Source: a virus
IMG/VR virus record: IMGVR_UViG_3300034790_000060
Span: 1 to 24,703 of that record
Strand: one strand, 5' to 3'
DNA length: 24,703 nt
In this document: piece after piece, positions 1-6,903 of the stretch
Numbering within the stretch: the stretch's first letter is position 1
Layout: each line of letters starts with the position of its first letter
Made by a program: the position numbers and the translations under genes
Notes under the pieces: generated by a model
What the model saw: only the letters and a program-made list of their open reading frames with translations
Database searches by the model: none
Told to the model about the DNA's origin: nothing

Positions 1-159
1 TTGAACAGGCTTTAGTCCGTCAATCATATTAGGAATCGCTCTTGATTCCACAGTATACATTGCAAAAGACTTCCACTCGTTAGACGCTACTTTACTAATT
101 GGATAATCGCCAAGTGACGGCTTACTTGCTTCTTCAGATATGAACTGATCTAAACTCAT
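1..159 (-). CDS. 52: Type II DNA topoisomerase medium subunit gp52, N-terminal part (cut by window edge)
   Basis: This is the first 53 codons of the phage topoisomerase medium subunit, the GyrA/ParC-like DNA-cleaving subunit that works with the gp39-type ATPase subunit encoded just upstream. I translated the minus strand from the ATG at 159-157. The segment FAMYTVESRAIPNMIDGLKP at the end of the fragment closely matches the start of T4 gp52, which has the same Ala-Met-Tyr-Thr-Val-Glu and Arg-Ala-Ile-Pro-Asn-Met-Ile-Asp-Gly run. About 30 residues precede this block, so the N-terminus is somewhat longer than the T4 one as I remember it. The catalytic tyrosine would lie outside the window. A TAAGGA ribosome-binding site precedes the ATG, and a TTGACA/TAGTAT promoter lies just upstream. 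Confidence 0.9.
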   Translation of the reverse strand, partial: MSLDQFISEEASKPSLGDYPISKVASNEWKSFAMYTVESRAIPNMIDGLKPVQ

Positions 160-191
160 AATGATTCCGGTTCCTTATTTAATATATTACT

Positions 192-220
192 ATACTACAC
201 TAGTTATTGTGGACTGTCAA
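192..220 (-). promoter_or_regulatory. Sigma70-type early promoter for gene 52
   Basis: On the minus strand, TTGACA (220-215) and TAGTAT (197-192) are separated by exactly 17 bp. The -35 hexamer is embedded in AAATAACTGTTGACA, a 15-nt block shared by four promoters of this window. It overlaps the 3' end of the upstream 68-aa gene and points at gene 52, whose ATG is about 30 nt downstream. Confidence 0.8.
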
Positions 221-410
221 CAGTTATTTTCTTTTCTTTAGCAACACGTTCTTTTTTGGTTAATTTATTGCCCCAAGTATTATTGCTAATTCCAAGGTCG
301 CTTGCCATAGCTTTAGTTTTACCTTTGGTAACCTCACCGCCATTGGCAAGAAATTCAGCAACCATATCGCGTGTTTCTTCGTCTTCTACTTTTGAGTTAT
401 GCGTTCCCAT
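204..410 (-). CDS. Small hypothetical protein between topoisomerase subunit genes
   Basis: The gene encodes a 68-aa lysine-rich, probably soluble protein with no signal peptide or membrane segment. I do not recognise the family. The middle (GGEVTKGKTKAMASDLGIS, then NNTWGNKLTKKE) looks like a short helix-turn-helix or ribbon-helix DNA-binding fold, but this is only an impression. It sits 25 nt downstream of the topoisomerase large-subunit stop and has a good ribbon of evidence for translation: an AAGGATG ribosome-binding site just upstream of the ATG at 410. Its last codons overlap the gene 52 promoter. Co-transcription with 39 is likely. Its position between the two topoisomerase genes hints at a role in replication or topology, which cannot be shown from sequence. 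Confidence 0.65.
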   Translation of the reverse strand: MGTHNSKVEDEETRDMVAEFLANGGEVTKGKTKAMASDLGISNNTWGNKLTKKERVAKEKKITVDSPQ

Positions 411-435
411 TTTAACATCCTTGTTATTGTTATAT

Positions 436-2274
436 CTATGCCATCATATAATCTTTACGTAATTGAGAATTCTTACCGAACATCATTTCAAATGTCTTAG
501 CATCATCAACAGTTACAGTGTCATATACAGGTTCGTTAATGATTGTGCTATATTCTTCTTCTTGTAAAGAACCCAAGCCTTTAATATAACGATGCTTCCA
601 ACCAGTTTGATTTGTTTTGAACGCCGCAGCTTCCTCATATGTATAGAACCATTTAACTTCTTTAGTCTTGGTTGAAATCATAATAGGTGTACGAGTGATC
701 TTAACTTTCTTTTCGAGTAGCAACCGAGGCCAGAACTTATAGAAGAACGCAATCAACAAAGGACTGATGTGACCAATACCATCATGGTCGGCGTCGGTTA
801 ATGTTGCGATATATTTGTACGTCATATCATCAACACTATTTGGATTATTAATGTCTAACCCAAGAACAGCAACAAGTTCTGATAACTCTTTATTCTTTAA
901 TACATCAGCTGGTTTCATATCCCAAGTGTTCATAATAACACCACGTAGAGGATAAGCACCTACCTTATTAGCGTCTCGTACTTTCAACAAGAAACCCATT
1001 GCTGAGTCACCTTCCACAATTTTAAGAATTGCATCGGGCTTATTAGCTGAGATATGCTTTGGAACCTTAACTTTACGTAAACCCTTTTGAGCTAATGTAG
1101 CAGCACGTTTATCAGCCGCAATTTTCTTAGCAAGCTGTGCTTCAACAATTGGATCAATAATAGATGGCATGCCCATAATCTTACGAGCTACCGTGGCTGC
1201 ATCCTTAACACCAGACTCAATAGAGTGATCGCGGACGTTAGTCATTGGATTCGTTAAACGTTCTTTTGTTTGTGAATCAAATTTTGGATTGATAAAGTTG
1301 CGTGCAAACATTACAAAGGTAAGACCGTTCTTGATAGTTGACTTAGCAACTTCAATCTTGTGCTTACGTTTGATCATTGTTCCAAGTTCGTCTAAAACTC
1401 CATTAGTAAGGAAGTCGACGTATGTACCACCTTGGCGTGTATTAACACCATTCACATAAGAGTTTGAACGGAATCCATCTTCTGACGAAGCATAAAAGAA
1501 TGAAAGGTTTTCTGATTTATCTATAACTGCATCACCATCATCACCAACAAACATTTTAGCATATTTTCTAAGATCGTTTACTTTGATGCGTTTCTTATTA
1601 AAGGAGAAAGTAATTTCAGGGAATGCCATTTGAAGGCCAACCATACGATCTTCTACAAGAGATACAGTATCTAGATCATCAAGACTATCAACTTCGAAAA
1701 GACTATAATCTGGCACGAACGAAACTTCTGTTCCGCTTCCTTCAATTTGAGGTCCTTTCTTTACGTCGACATTAACAGCTTCACCACCGTCTTTACATTT
1801 AACGGTAATGAGTGTTTTATCTTTCCAAGTTTTGCCAACGAACTTAGATGAAAGAAAGTTTGTAGCAGCTGAACCAACACCGTTAGTACCGATAGTAACA
1901 CGACTATCATCAAAGCTTGTACCGGCGTTTACACGAGTCCATGCAGCTACTGGTTGAAGAATTTTCTCACCGCTAGCTTCATCGAATACTTCTTCTTGAG
2001 GAATTCCTCTACCATTATCTGTAACAACAACGACACCACTTTTAAGCGATACATCGATTTTATTAGCAAATTTAAATTTAGTACGAATTGCTTCGTCAAT
2101 AGAGTTATCAAGAATTTCGTCAACCATTTTAGATAAGGCTGGAACATACCTTGCAGTTTTCCATTGGCCCATCACAAAACGTTCAACTTCTTCTTGAGAG
2201 CTGGAACCCATATACATACCGATACGTTCACGTACGTGTTGGCGCGCGGTCAAAATTCTAAATTGTTCACTCAA
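436..2274 (-). CDS. 39: Type II DNA topoisomerase large (ATPase) subunit, gp39 with gp60 part fused
   Basis: This 612-aa protein is the GyrB/ParE-like ATPase subunit of the phage topoisomerase, which acts with gp52 in replication initiation and unlinking. The GHKL ATPase motifs are visible: EILDNSIDEA at residues 53-62, TDNGRGIP at 85-92 and GTNGVGSAATN near 129-139. The TOPRIM motifs VEGDSAMG (near 421) and LTDADHDGIGH (near 493) provide the acidic metal-binding residues. In T4 the equivalent protein is split between genes 39 and 60 and gene 60 contains the 50-nt translational bypass; here one continuous frame covers both. The start is TTG at 2274, with GGAG about 10 nt upstream; no ATG fits the conserved N-terminus better. 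A consensus promoter lies upstream at 2309-2337, and the 68-aa gene and gene 52 follow on the same strand. Confidence 0.95.
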   Translation of the reverse strand: MSEQFRILTARQHVRERIGMYMGSSSQEEVERFVMGQWKTARYVPALSKMVDEILDNSIDEAIRTKFKFANKIDVSLKSGVVVVTDNGRGIPQEEVFDEASGEKILQPVAAWTRVNAGTSFDDSRVTIGTNGVGSAATNFLSSKFVGKTWKDKTLITVKCKDGGEAVNVDVKKGPQIEGSGTEVSFVPDYSLFEVDSLDDLDTVSLVEDRMVGLQMAFPEITFSFNKKRIKVNDLRKYAKMFVGDDGDAVIDKSENLSFFYASSEDGFRSNSYVNGVNTRQGGTYVDFLTNGVLDELGTMIKRKHKIEVAKSTIKNGLTFVMFARNFINPKFDSQTKERLTNPMTNVRDHSIESGVKDAATVARKIMGMPSIIDPIVEAQLAKKIAADKRAATLAQKGLRKVKVPKHISANKPDAILKIVEGDSAMGFLLKVRDANKVGAYPLRGVIMNTWDMKPADVLKNKELSELVAVLGLDINNPNSVDDMTYKYIATLTDADHDGIGHISPLLIAFFYKFWPRLLLEKKVKITRTPIMISTKTKEVKWFYTYEEAAAFKTNQTGWKHRYIKGLGSLQEEEYSTIINEPVYDTVTVDDAKTFEMMFGKNSQLRKDYMMA

Positions 2275-2308
2275 AGGTTATTCTCCACAAGTTATCATCA
2301 ATGTTGCT

Positions 2309-2337
2309 ATTATATACTGTATCTACGTTACTGTCAA
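2309..2337 (-). promoter_or_regulatory. Sigma70-type early promoter for gene 39
   Basis: On the minus strand, TTGACA (2337-2332) and a perfect TATAAT (2314-2309) are separated by 17 bp. It points at the topoisomerase large-subunit gene about 35 nt downstream. The spacing and hexamers equal the host sigma70 consensus, as expected for a phage early promoter. Confidence 0.85.
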
Positions 2338-2441
2338 CTATAATTTTCCAACCCAATGAGTACAATCATCACTAGGGTCTGGAAAGTTAGGTAAATATGA
2401 GTTCATAGTCGTATATCCACATATTGTTTCAGTGCGTTATT

Positions 2442-2449
2442 TATAAATA
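2442..2449 (+). promoter_or_regulatory. T4-type late promoter for the tail-tube-like gene
   Basis: TATAAATA is the exact T4 late -10 element recognised by gp55-RNA polymerase, and there is no -35 hexamer. It lies 39 nt before the ATG at 2489. A structural gene behind a late promoter fits the T4 programme. The rest of 2275-2488 holds only this element, the gene 39 promoter and, weakly, a 22-codon minus-strand frame discussed under findings. Confidence 0.8.
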
Positions 2450-2488
2450 CTATCATAGCCTCTACGCAATGTCAATAGGAAATAGCAC

Positions 2489-2977
2489 ATGATTACTAAT
2501 TTTTTGTCACCAATCTCATTTAAGGTTGTCATAGATAGACTTCCAAACGTTGAATTCTTTACCCAAAGAGTGAGTTTGCCTGGGTTGAGCATGATGGCTC
2601 CGCAGCAAGCTTCTCCTATTCATAACATATATCAAACACCAGACCGCTTAGAATATTCTGATCTGGACTTAAGTTTTATTGTTGATGAAGATATGGAAAA
2701 CTACCATGAAATTCTTTTGTGGATGGAAGGTATGGGAACACCAGAATCTACGGACCAGCGGGCTGCACTTGAAAAAAGTAAGTACGGTTCTAAATCTGAC
2801 ATGTCTATTATAATAGAGAGTAGTGCTAGAAATTCAAATATCAAATTTACTTTTACCGAGTGTTTTCCTACTGCGCTTAGTGGTGTAGCTCTTGATGCTA
2901 CGGCTTCTACAGTAACACACCCTGAAGTTAACGTTACATTCAGATATACCAATATGACGTTTGAAAAAATAAGTTGA
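2489..2977 (+). CDS. Tail-tube-like structural protein (T4 gp19 family, probable)
   Basis: This 162-aa protein has the length of T4 gp19 (163 aa), the monomer of the inner tail tube. The N-terminal half has the family look: a beta-strand with FKVVIDRLP, an LPGLSM turn near residue 30, then DRLEYSDLDLSFIVDEDMEN followed by an aromatic-rich helix ending in LLWMEGMG. T4-like marine phages often carry several gp19-related proteins (tube, tube-initiator or neck parts), so the exact position in the virion is open. It has no signal peptide or membrane segment. A late promoter 39 nt upstream supports a virion role. The stop codon TGA lies inside the TTGACA of the next promoter. Confidence 0.6.
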   Translation: MITNFLSPISFKVVIDRLPNVEFFTQRVSLPGLSMMAPQQASPIHNIYQTPDRLEYSDLDLSFIVDEDMENYHEILLWMEGMGTPESTDQRAALEKSKYGSKSDMSIIIESSARNSNIKFTFTECFPTALSGVALDATASTVTHPEVNVTFRYTNMTFEKIS

Positions 2978-3002
2978 CACCTACCTTTTAGTGTGATATA
3001 AT
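2974..3002 (+). promoter_or_regulatory. Sigma70-type early promoter for uvsY
   Basis: TTGACA (2974-2979) and TATAAT (2997-3002) are separated by 17 bp, both perfect consensus. The -35 overlaps the stop codon of the tail-tube-like gene. The uvsY ATG is 37 nt after the -10. Confidence 0.85.
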
Positions 3003-3039
3003 GATCTATGAAAACATTGCTAACTAAGAAGGCTACATT

Positions 3040-3477
3040 ATGAGCGTTGAAGATATATCCGATATCTGGGCAGAAGATTCCACTATCGATGAAACAAATT
3101 TAGGAATGGCTGCTAAGAAAATTCCAGAATTGCACAACAAGTACTACACAATGTACTATAAAGAAGCGCTTAGAGTAAAGAAGCTTCGTTATGATTATAA
3201 AGAACTTGAGCTTGCTAAACGCGAATGGCTCGATGGTTCAATGGCTGAAGAAGATCTTAAAGATCATGGTTGGAAGCCAAATCCTAAAAAAATCATTCGA
3301 CAAGACCTAGATAAATGGATTCAAGCAGATAAGGATATTATCAAGCTAAGTCTCCGTATTGATTATCATACAGAAAATGCAAATTATCTCGAAGATATCA
3401 TCAAAACAATCCACTCAAGAAACTTTATCATTAAGTCTATGATTGATGTACTCAAATTCCAGCACGGCGAGTACTAA
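3040..3477 (+). CDS. uvsY: UvsY recombination mediator protein
   Basis: UvsY loads the UvsX recombinase on gp32-coated single-stranded DNA during phage recombination-dependent replication. The 145-aa product matches T4 UvsY (137 aa) in length and in its end: the C-terminal helix contains IIKTIHSRNFIIKSMIDVLK, aligning with the T4 segment that has Ile-Lys-Ser-Arg-Gly-Phe-Ala-Ile-Lys and a following Met. The middle contains a charged segment with an aspartate/lysine pair (ADKDIIKLSLRIDYH) that matches the T4 region ADKDVLKVDTSLQYW. The protein is highly charged and mostly helical. It has its own consensus promoter and stands directly before uvsW, as in T4, where the two genes also neighbour each other. 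Confidence 0.85.
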   Translation: MSVEDISDIWAEDSTIDETNLGMAAKKIPELHNKYYTMYYKEALRVKKLRYDYKELELAKREWLDGSMAEEDLKDHGWKPNPKKIIRQDLDKWIQADKDIIKLSLRIDYHTENANYLEDIIKTIHSRNFIIKSMIDVLKFQHGEY

Positions 3478-3497
3478 ATATAAACTAGTCGATTCAT

Positions 3498-3505
3498 TAT
3501 AAATA
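3498..3505 (+). promoter_or_regulatory. T4-type late promoter for uvsW
   Basis: TATAAATA is the exact late consensus, 32 nt before the uvsW ATG. T4 uvsW is likewise expressed late, so promoter class and gene agree. Confidence 0.8.
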
Positions 3506-3536
3506 GATGTATAGATTATAATGAATAAGGTGCAAT

Positions 3537-5030
3537 ATGTCAGAAGTAATTAACGTAGAACAAAAAAACGCTGTACACTTAATAGTACGGTGTGATCCAG
3601 GCACCGCAATGGAGCTTTCGGAATACTTCTCGTTTAAACCTGCAGGCTATCAATTTTCTCCAGCGTATAAGAACAGGATGTGGGATGGAACAATTCGTTT
3701 GTACCAACCAATGCGTCCTGTTCTTTATGTTGGTCTATTCCATCGTTTAAAGAAGTTCTGTGAAGATCGTGAGTATACATTAAACGCACCGGATCATTTG
3801 ATGCTAGGTGAAAGTATTCCAGACGACTATGGTTATACATTTGCTAAAGAAATTGGATGTAAATTTGAACCACGCGATTACCAAAACTCATACATTGTAG
3901 ACGGACTTCGTGATAGCCGTTCTTTATCTTTATCACCAACATCTTCTGGTAAATCTCTTATCATTTATTTAATGCAACAGCATTACTATAGAGTTTTCAA
4001 CCATCGTACACTTATTATCGTACCAACAATCTCATTAGTACATCAAATGGCTGGTGATTTCAATGACTACGGTTGTGATCCTGATATGGTCTATAAGATT
4101 CAAGGTGGTGTTGATAAGAACACTGATGCACCGGTTGTTATCTCAACTTGGCAGTCTTTGATGAAACTTCCTAAAGAATGGTTTGCTCAATTCAAAGTTG
4201 TACTAGGAGACGAGGCTCACTTATTCCAAGCTAAATCACTTCAAAAGATTATGGAAGGTTTGGATGAATGTTACTATAGACATGGTTTCACTGGTACTCT
4301 AAAGACAGAGGAAAGTAAAACACACCGTCTTGTTCTTGAAGGTTGCTTTGGTTCTGTACGTAAGCACGTTACTACTAAGGATCTTATGGATGCGGGTACT
4401 GTTGCCGACTTTAACATTAAAGCGATTGTTCTTTCACATAGCAAAGAAAACCGTAAGATATTCCACACAGAATTCAAAAAGATCAAGGAAGCTCAAAAGC
4501 GCTACCCTGCTGAACGTGAATATCTAGTAAACAATAACAAAAGAAATATCTTTATCAGAAATCTTCTATGGTCTCTCGAAGGTCAAAACAACTTAGTGCT
4601 GTTTGATCTTGTTGAAAAACATGGTAAGATTCTTGAGCCTATGCTACAAAAAGAAGGACGCGAACTGCACTTTATCTACGGTGGAGTGAGTGGTGATGAG
4701 CGTGAACGTATCAGGCATTTGGTAGAAAATGATCCTGAAAAGAAACACAACATCCTTGCTTCTTTCGGTACGTTCTCAACTGGTGTTAACCTCAAACGAC
4801 TAGATAACGTTATCTTTGCTTCTGGCTCTAAGTCTGAAGTTAAAGTTCTGCAATCAATTGGTAGAGCATTGCGTAAGGGTAATGGATCAGACAAAGCAAC
4901 ACTATATGATATTGCTGACGATTTGACTCATGGATCATTCGAAAACTATACTCTACAACACTTCAAGAAACGTATTGAGATTTATGGTACTGAACAATTT
5001 GATTTTAGAGTGTATACAGTTGATATTTAA
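3537..5030 (+). CDS. uvsW: UvsW RNA-DNA and branched-DNA helicase
   Basis: UvsW is a superfamily 2 helicase that removes R-loops, regresses forks and branch-migrates recombination intermediates, shifting T4 from origin- to recombination-dependent replication. The 497-aa product is colinear with T4 UvsW (503 aa). The N-terminal domain has the FSFKPAGYQFSP and MWDGTIRLY blocks. The helicase core shows Walker A in LSPTSSGKSLI (about 132-142), motif Ia in IVPTISLVHQMA, the DEAH-type box GDEAHLF (224-230), motif III-like TGTLKTEE and motif VI QSIGRALRKG near 438-448. A late promoter lies upstream, and no gene overlaps it. Two tandem mini-hairpins follow the stop codon. Confidence is high because motifs, length and the uvsY neighbour all agree. 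Confidence 0.96.
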   Translation: MSEVINVEQKNAVHLIVRCDPGTAMELSEYFSFKPAGYQFSPAYKNRMWDGTIRLYQPMRPVLYVGLFHRLKKFCEDREYTLNAPDHLMLGESIPDDYGYTFAKEIGCKFEPRDYQNSYIVDGLRDSRSLSLSPTSSGKSLIIYLMQQHYYRVFNHRTLIIVPTISLVHQMAGDFNDYGCDPDMVYKIQGGVDKNTDAPVVISTWQSLMKLPKEWFAQFKVVLGDEAHLFQAKSLQKIMEGLDECYYRHGFTGTLKTEESKTHRLVLEGCFGSVRKHVTTKDLMDAGTVADFNIKAIVLSHSKENRKIFHTEFKKIKEAQKRYPAEREYLVNNNKRNIFIRNLLWSLEGQNNLVLFDLVEKHGKILEPMLQKEGRELHFIYGGVSGDERERIRHLVENDPEKKHNILASFGTFSTGVNLKRLDNVIFASGSKSEVKVLQSIGRALRKGNGSDKATLYDIADDLTHGSFENYTLQHFKKRIEIYGTEQFDFRVYTVDI

Positions 5031-5033
5031 TCA

Positions 5034-5059
5034 TCCGCTTCGCGGAGTGTCAAAGACAC
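5034..5059. terminator. Two abutting triloop mini-hairpins after uvsW (possible terminator or RNA end)
   Basis: TCCGC-TTC-GCGGA (5034-5046) and GTGTC-AAA-GACAC (5047-5059) are perfect 5-bp stems with 3-nt loops, placed back to back with no gap. No T-run follows on either strand, so simple intrinsic termination is uncertain. On the minus strand the first hairpin contains GCGAAGC, known as an unusually stable DNA mini-hairpin. They could stop uvsW transcripts, stabilise the 3' end, or end a minus-strand RNA started at about 5098. Confidence 0.5.
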
Positions 5060-5104
5060 AATACTATATGGAATACTTATTATTATATTAAAGAACATAA
5101 GTCT

Positions 5105-5132
5105 ATTATACACAGCTTCTAAAATGTGTCAA
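5105..5132 (-). promoter_or_regulatory. Sigma70-type promoter reading back toward uvsW (antisense or small RNA)
   Basis: On the minus strand, TTGACA (5132-5127) and TATAAT (5110-5105) are separated by 16 bp. The upstream block AAATAACTGTTGACA is the one found at the gene 43, 41 and 52 promoters, so this is a member of the family and not a chance hit. There is no long minus-strand gene downstream; the first features reached are the two mini-hairpins and then the 3' end of uvsW in antisense. Confidence 0.65.
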
Positions 5133-5198
5133 CAGTTATTTTCACTTTAGGCAAAAATAATTAATTCTCAATAAACGTTGTAAGATTGAAATGAACTG

Positions 5199-5227
5199 TT
5201 GACAGCACAGCAATTGTGTGTTAATAT
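5199..5227 (+). promoter_or_regulatory. Sigma70-type early promoter for the 55-47-46 operon
   Basis: TTGACA (5199-5204) and TAATAT (5222-5227) are separated by 17 bp. The preceding AACTG matches the promoter family of this window. It lies 39 nt before the gene 55 GTG and diverges from the minus-strand promoter at 5105-5132. The rest of 5133-5198 shows no gene. Confidence 0.8.
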
Positions 5228-5266
5228 TAACTAAATCAAATAAACTCAACTTAAGGAGGATACCCA

Positions 5267-5842
5267 GTGGCTAAGAGACGTACACGTAATTACGTAAATA
5301 ACCCTGACCTGCTAGCAGCTCTCGTCGAATACAAAAGAATTTCACGAGAAGCCGAAGATGCTGGCGACGATAGACCACGTGTTCCCGACTATATTGGTAC
5401 ATGTATTTACCAGATCGCTACAAGATTGGCAACCAAGCCAAACTTTTCTGGTTACTCTTATAAAGAAGATATGATTTCAGACGGTATCGAAAACTGCCTT
5501 CTATATATCATGAACTTTAAAGAAGAAAAATCTTCAAATCCCTTTGCTTACTTTACACAAATCATTTGGTATGCTTTCCTGCGACGTATCGCTAAAGAAA
5601 AGAAGCAGATGTATATTCGCTTTAAATCTTCTCAGCATATGATTGCTACTGGTGGTACATATACAGGCGATAGTGATCTCCAACTAAATACTGCTGCAGA
5701 TTATATGAATGACTTTGTTCAAGACTTTGAAGATAAGCTTGCAAAGGATAAAGCCAAGAAAAAAGAAACTGAAGCTGCTAAGAAAGCTGAAGCTGATTTG
5801 TTGGATGAGAATAACATTACGGCTGCTGGAGACGAAACTTGA
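5267..5842 (+). CDS. 55: Late-transcription sigma factor gp55
   Basis: gp55 is the divergent sigma70-family protein that binds host RNA polymerase core and recognises the late TATAAATA element. The 191-aa product (T4: 185 aa) starts with YVNNPDLLAALVEYK, which parallels the T4 start Tyr-Val-Asn-Asn-Lys-Glu-Leu-Leu. It also has the conserved KPNFSGYSYKEDMISDGIEN and NPFAYFTQIIWYAFLRRIAK blocks, the latter being the sigma region 2 helix. The C-terminal tail is lysine/alanine/glutamate-rich and contains EADLLDEN, roughly where T4 gp55 has its clamp-binding SLDFLYE; the match is weak. The start is GTG at 5267, chosen for the strong AAGGAGGA ribosome-binding site at 5253-5260. The stop overlaps the TTG start of gene 47. 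Confidence 0.93.
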   Translation: MAKRRTRNYVNNPDLLAALVEYKRISREAEDAGDDRPRVPDYIGTCIYQIATRLATKPNFSGYSYKEDMISDGIENCLLYIMNFKEEKSSNPFAYFTQIIWYAFLRRIAKEKKQMYIRFKSSQHMIATGGTYTGDSDLQLNTAADYMNDFVQDFEDKLAKDKAKKKETEAAKKAEADLLDENNITAAGDET

Positions 5843-6903
5843 GTAAAATCGCAATTGTAACTGATATGCATATTGGCGTTCGAGGTGATTCAAAGTTATT
5901 TTTGGATCACCAAGAGCGTTTCTTTTCTGAAGTGTTCTTTCCTTATATAGATGAACATGATATTAAGATTATTTTTGATCTTGGTGATACATTCGATCGT
6001 CGTAAGTTTATTAACTATGTTTCTCTTGAACGTGGTAAGCAATTCTTCTTTGATCAGATCGCAAAACGTGGTATCGAATATCATGGTCTTGTTGGTAATC
6101 ACACTACGTATTACACCAACACTAACGAAGTAAACTCTATGAATTTACTTTTACGCGAATATCCTGACTTTAATATTTACGAGAACGAAGCTAAAGAAAT
6201 TCAAATCGGATCTACAAAATTCTTAATGGTTCCTTGGATTAACAACACTAACTATAAAGAGATGATGACTACAATCCGTGAGTCAACTGCTCAAATGTGT
6301 ATGGGTCATTTTTCTATTCAAGGATTTGAAATGGACAAAGGTCACTTATGTGATCACGGTCTAACAAGAGACGTATTCACTAATTTCGAAGCCGTATATT
6401 CTGGACACTTCCATCATCCTTCTACATATAACAATATTTCATATCTTGGATCTCCTTATGAGATGTCTTGGTCAGATTACCAAGGTAAGCGTGGCTTCCG
6501 CGTTCTCGATACAGAAACTCATGAGCTAGAATGGATTTTGAATCCTAACGTTATATTCCACAAAATAGAATATGATGATGCTGATATGACTATTGAAGAT
6601 ATTGCCAATTTAGATGTAAGTGCTCTTAAAGATACTTTTATTAAAGTTATTGTTAAGAACAGAACTAATCCATACATTTATGATTTATTCTTAAACAAGC
6701 TAACAGACGCTGGTGCAGCAGATGTTAAATCTATTGAAGATTCTCTTAATTTAGAATCTGAAGGTTTAGATGAAATACTAGATGAAACCAAGGACACAAA
6801 AGATATCTTACACGACTACATCAATTCTTTAGAGACAAAAGTCAATAAGATTGAGATTAAAAGATTGATTGATGAACTTTATGTTGAGGCGCAAAATATA
6901 TAA
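5839..6903 (+). CDS. 47: Recombination nuclease subunit gp47 (Mre11-like)
   Basis: gp47 is the calcineurin-like phosphoesterase subunit of the gp46/47 (Rad50/Mre11-type) complex, which resects DNA ends for recombination. The 354-aa protein (T4: 339 aa) shows the metal-binding motifs in order: TDMHIGV at the N-terminus, FDLGDTFDRR near residue 46-55, LVGNHTTYY near 83-91, MGHFSIQGF near 155 and SGHFHHPS near 188. The third motif reads GNHT where T4 and most Mre11 proteins have GNHD. The start is TTG at 5839, overlapping the TGA of gene 55 (ACTTGA), which indicates translational coupling. The stop shares one base with the start of gene 46, so the two subunits are coupled. Confidence 0.95.
   Translation: MSKIAIVTDMHIGVRGDSKLFLDHQERFFSEVFFPYIDEHDIKIIFDLGDTFDRRKFINYVSLERGKQFFFDQIAKRGIEYHGLVGNHTTYYTNTNEVNSMNLLLREYPDFNIYENEAKEIQIGSTKFLMVPWINNTNYKEMMTTIRESTAQMCMGHFSIQGFEMDKGHLCDHGLTRDVFTNFEAVYSGHFHHPSTYNNISYLGSPYEMSWSDYQGKRGFRVLDTETHELEWILNPNVIFHKIEYDDADMTIEDIANLDVSALKDTFIKVIVKNRTNPYIYDLFLNKLTDAGAADVKSIEDSLNLESEGLDEILDETKDTKDILHDYINSLETKVNKIEIKRLIDELYVEAQNI

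Noticed and set aside
128-159. FISEE near the gp52 N-terminus as a capsid-targeting sequence
   Set aside because: It resembles the signal by chance (MSLDQFISEEA), but gp52 is an early replication protein behind a sigma70 promoter, and packaging makes no sense without other evidence.
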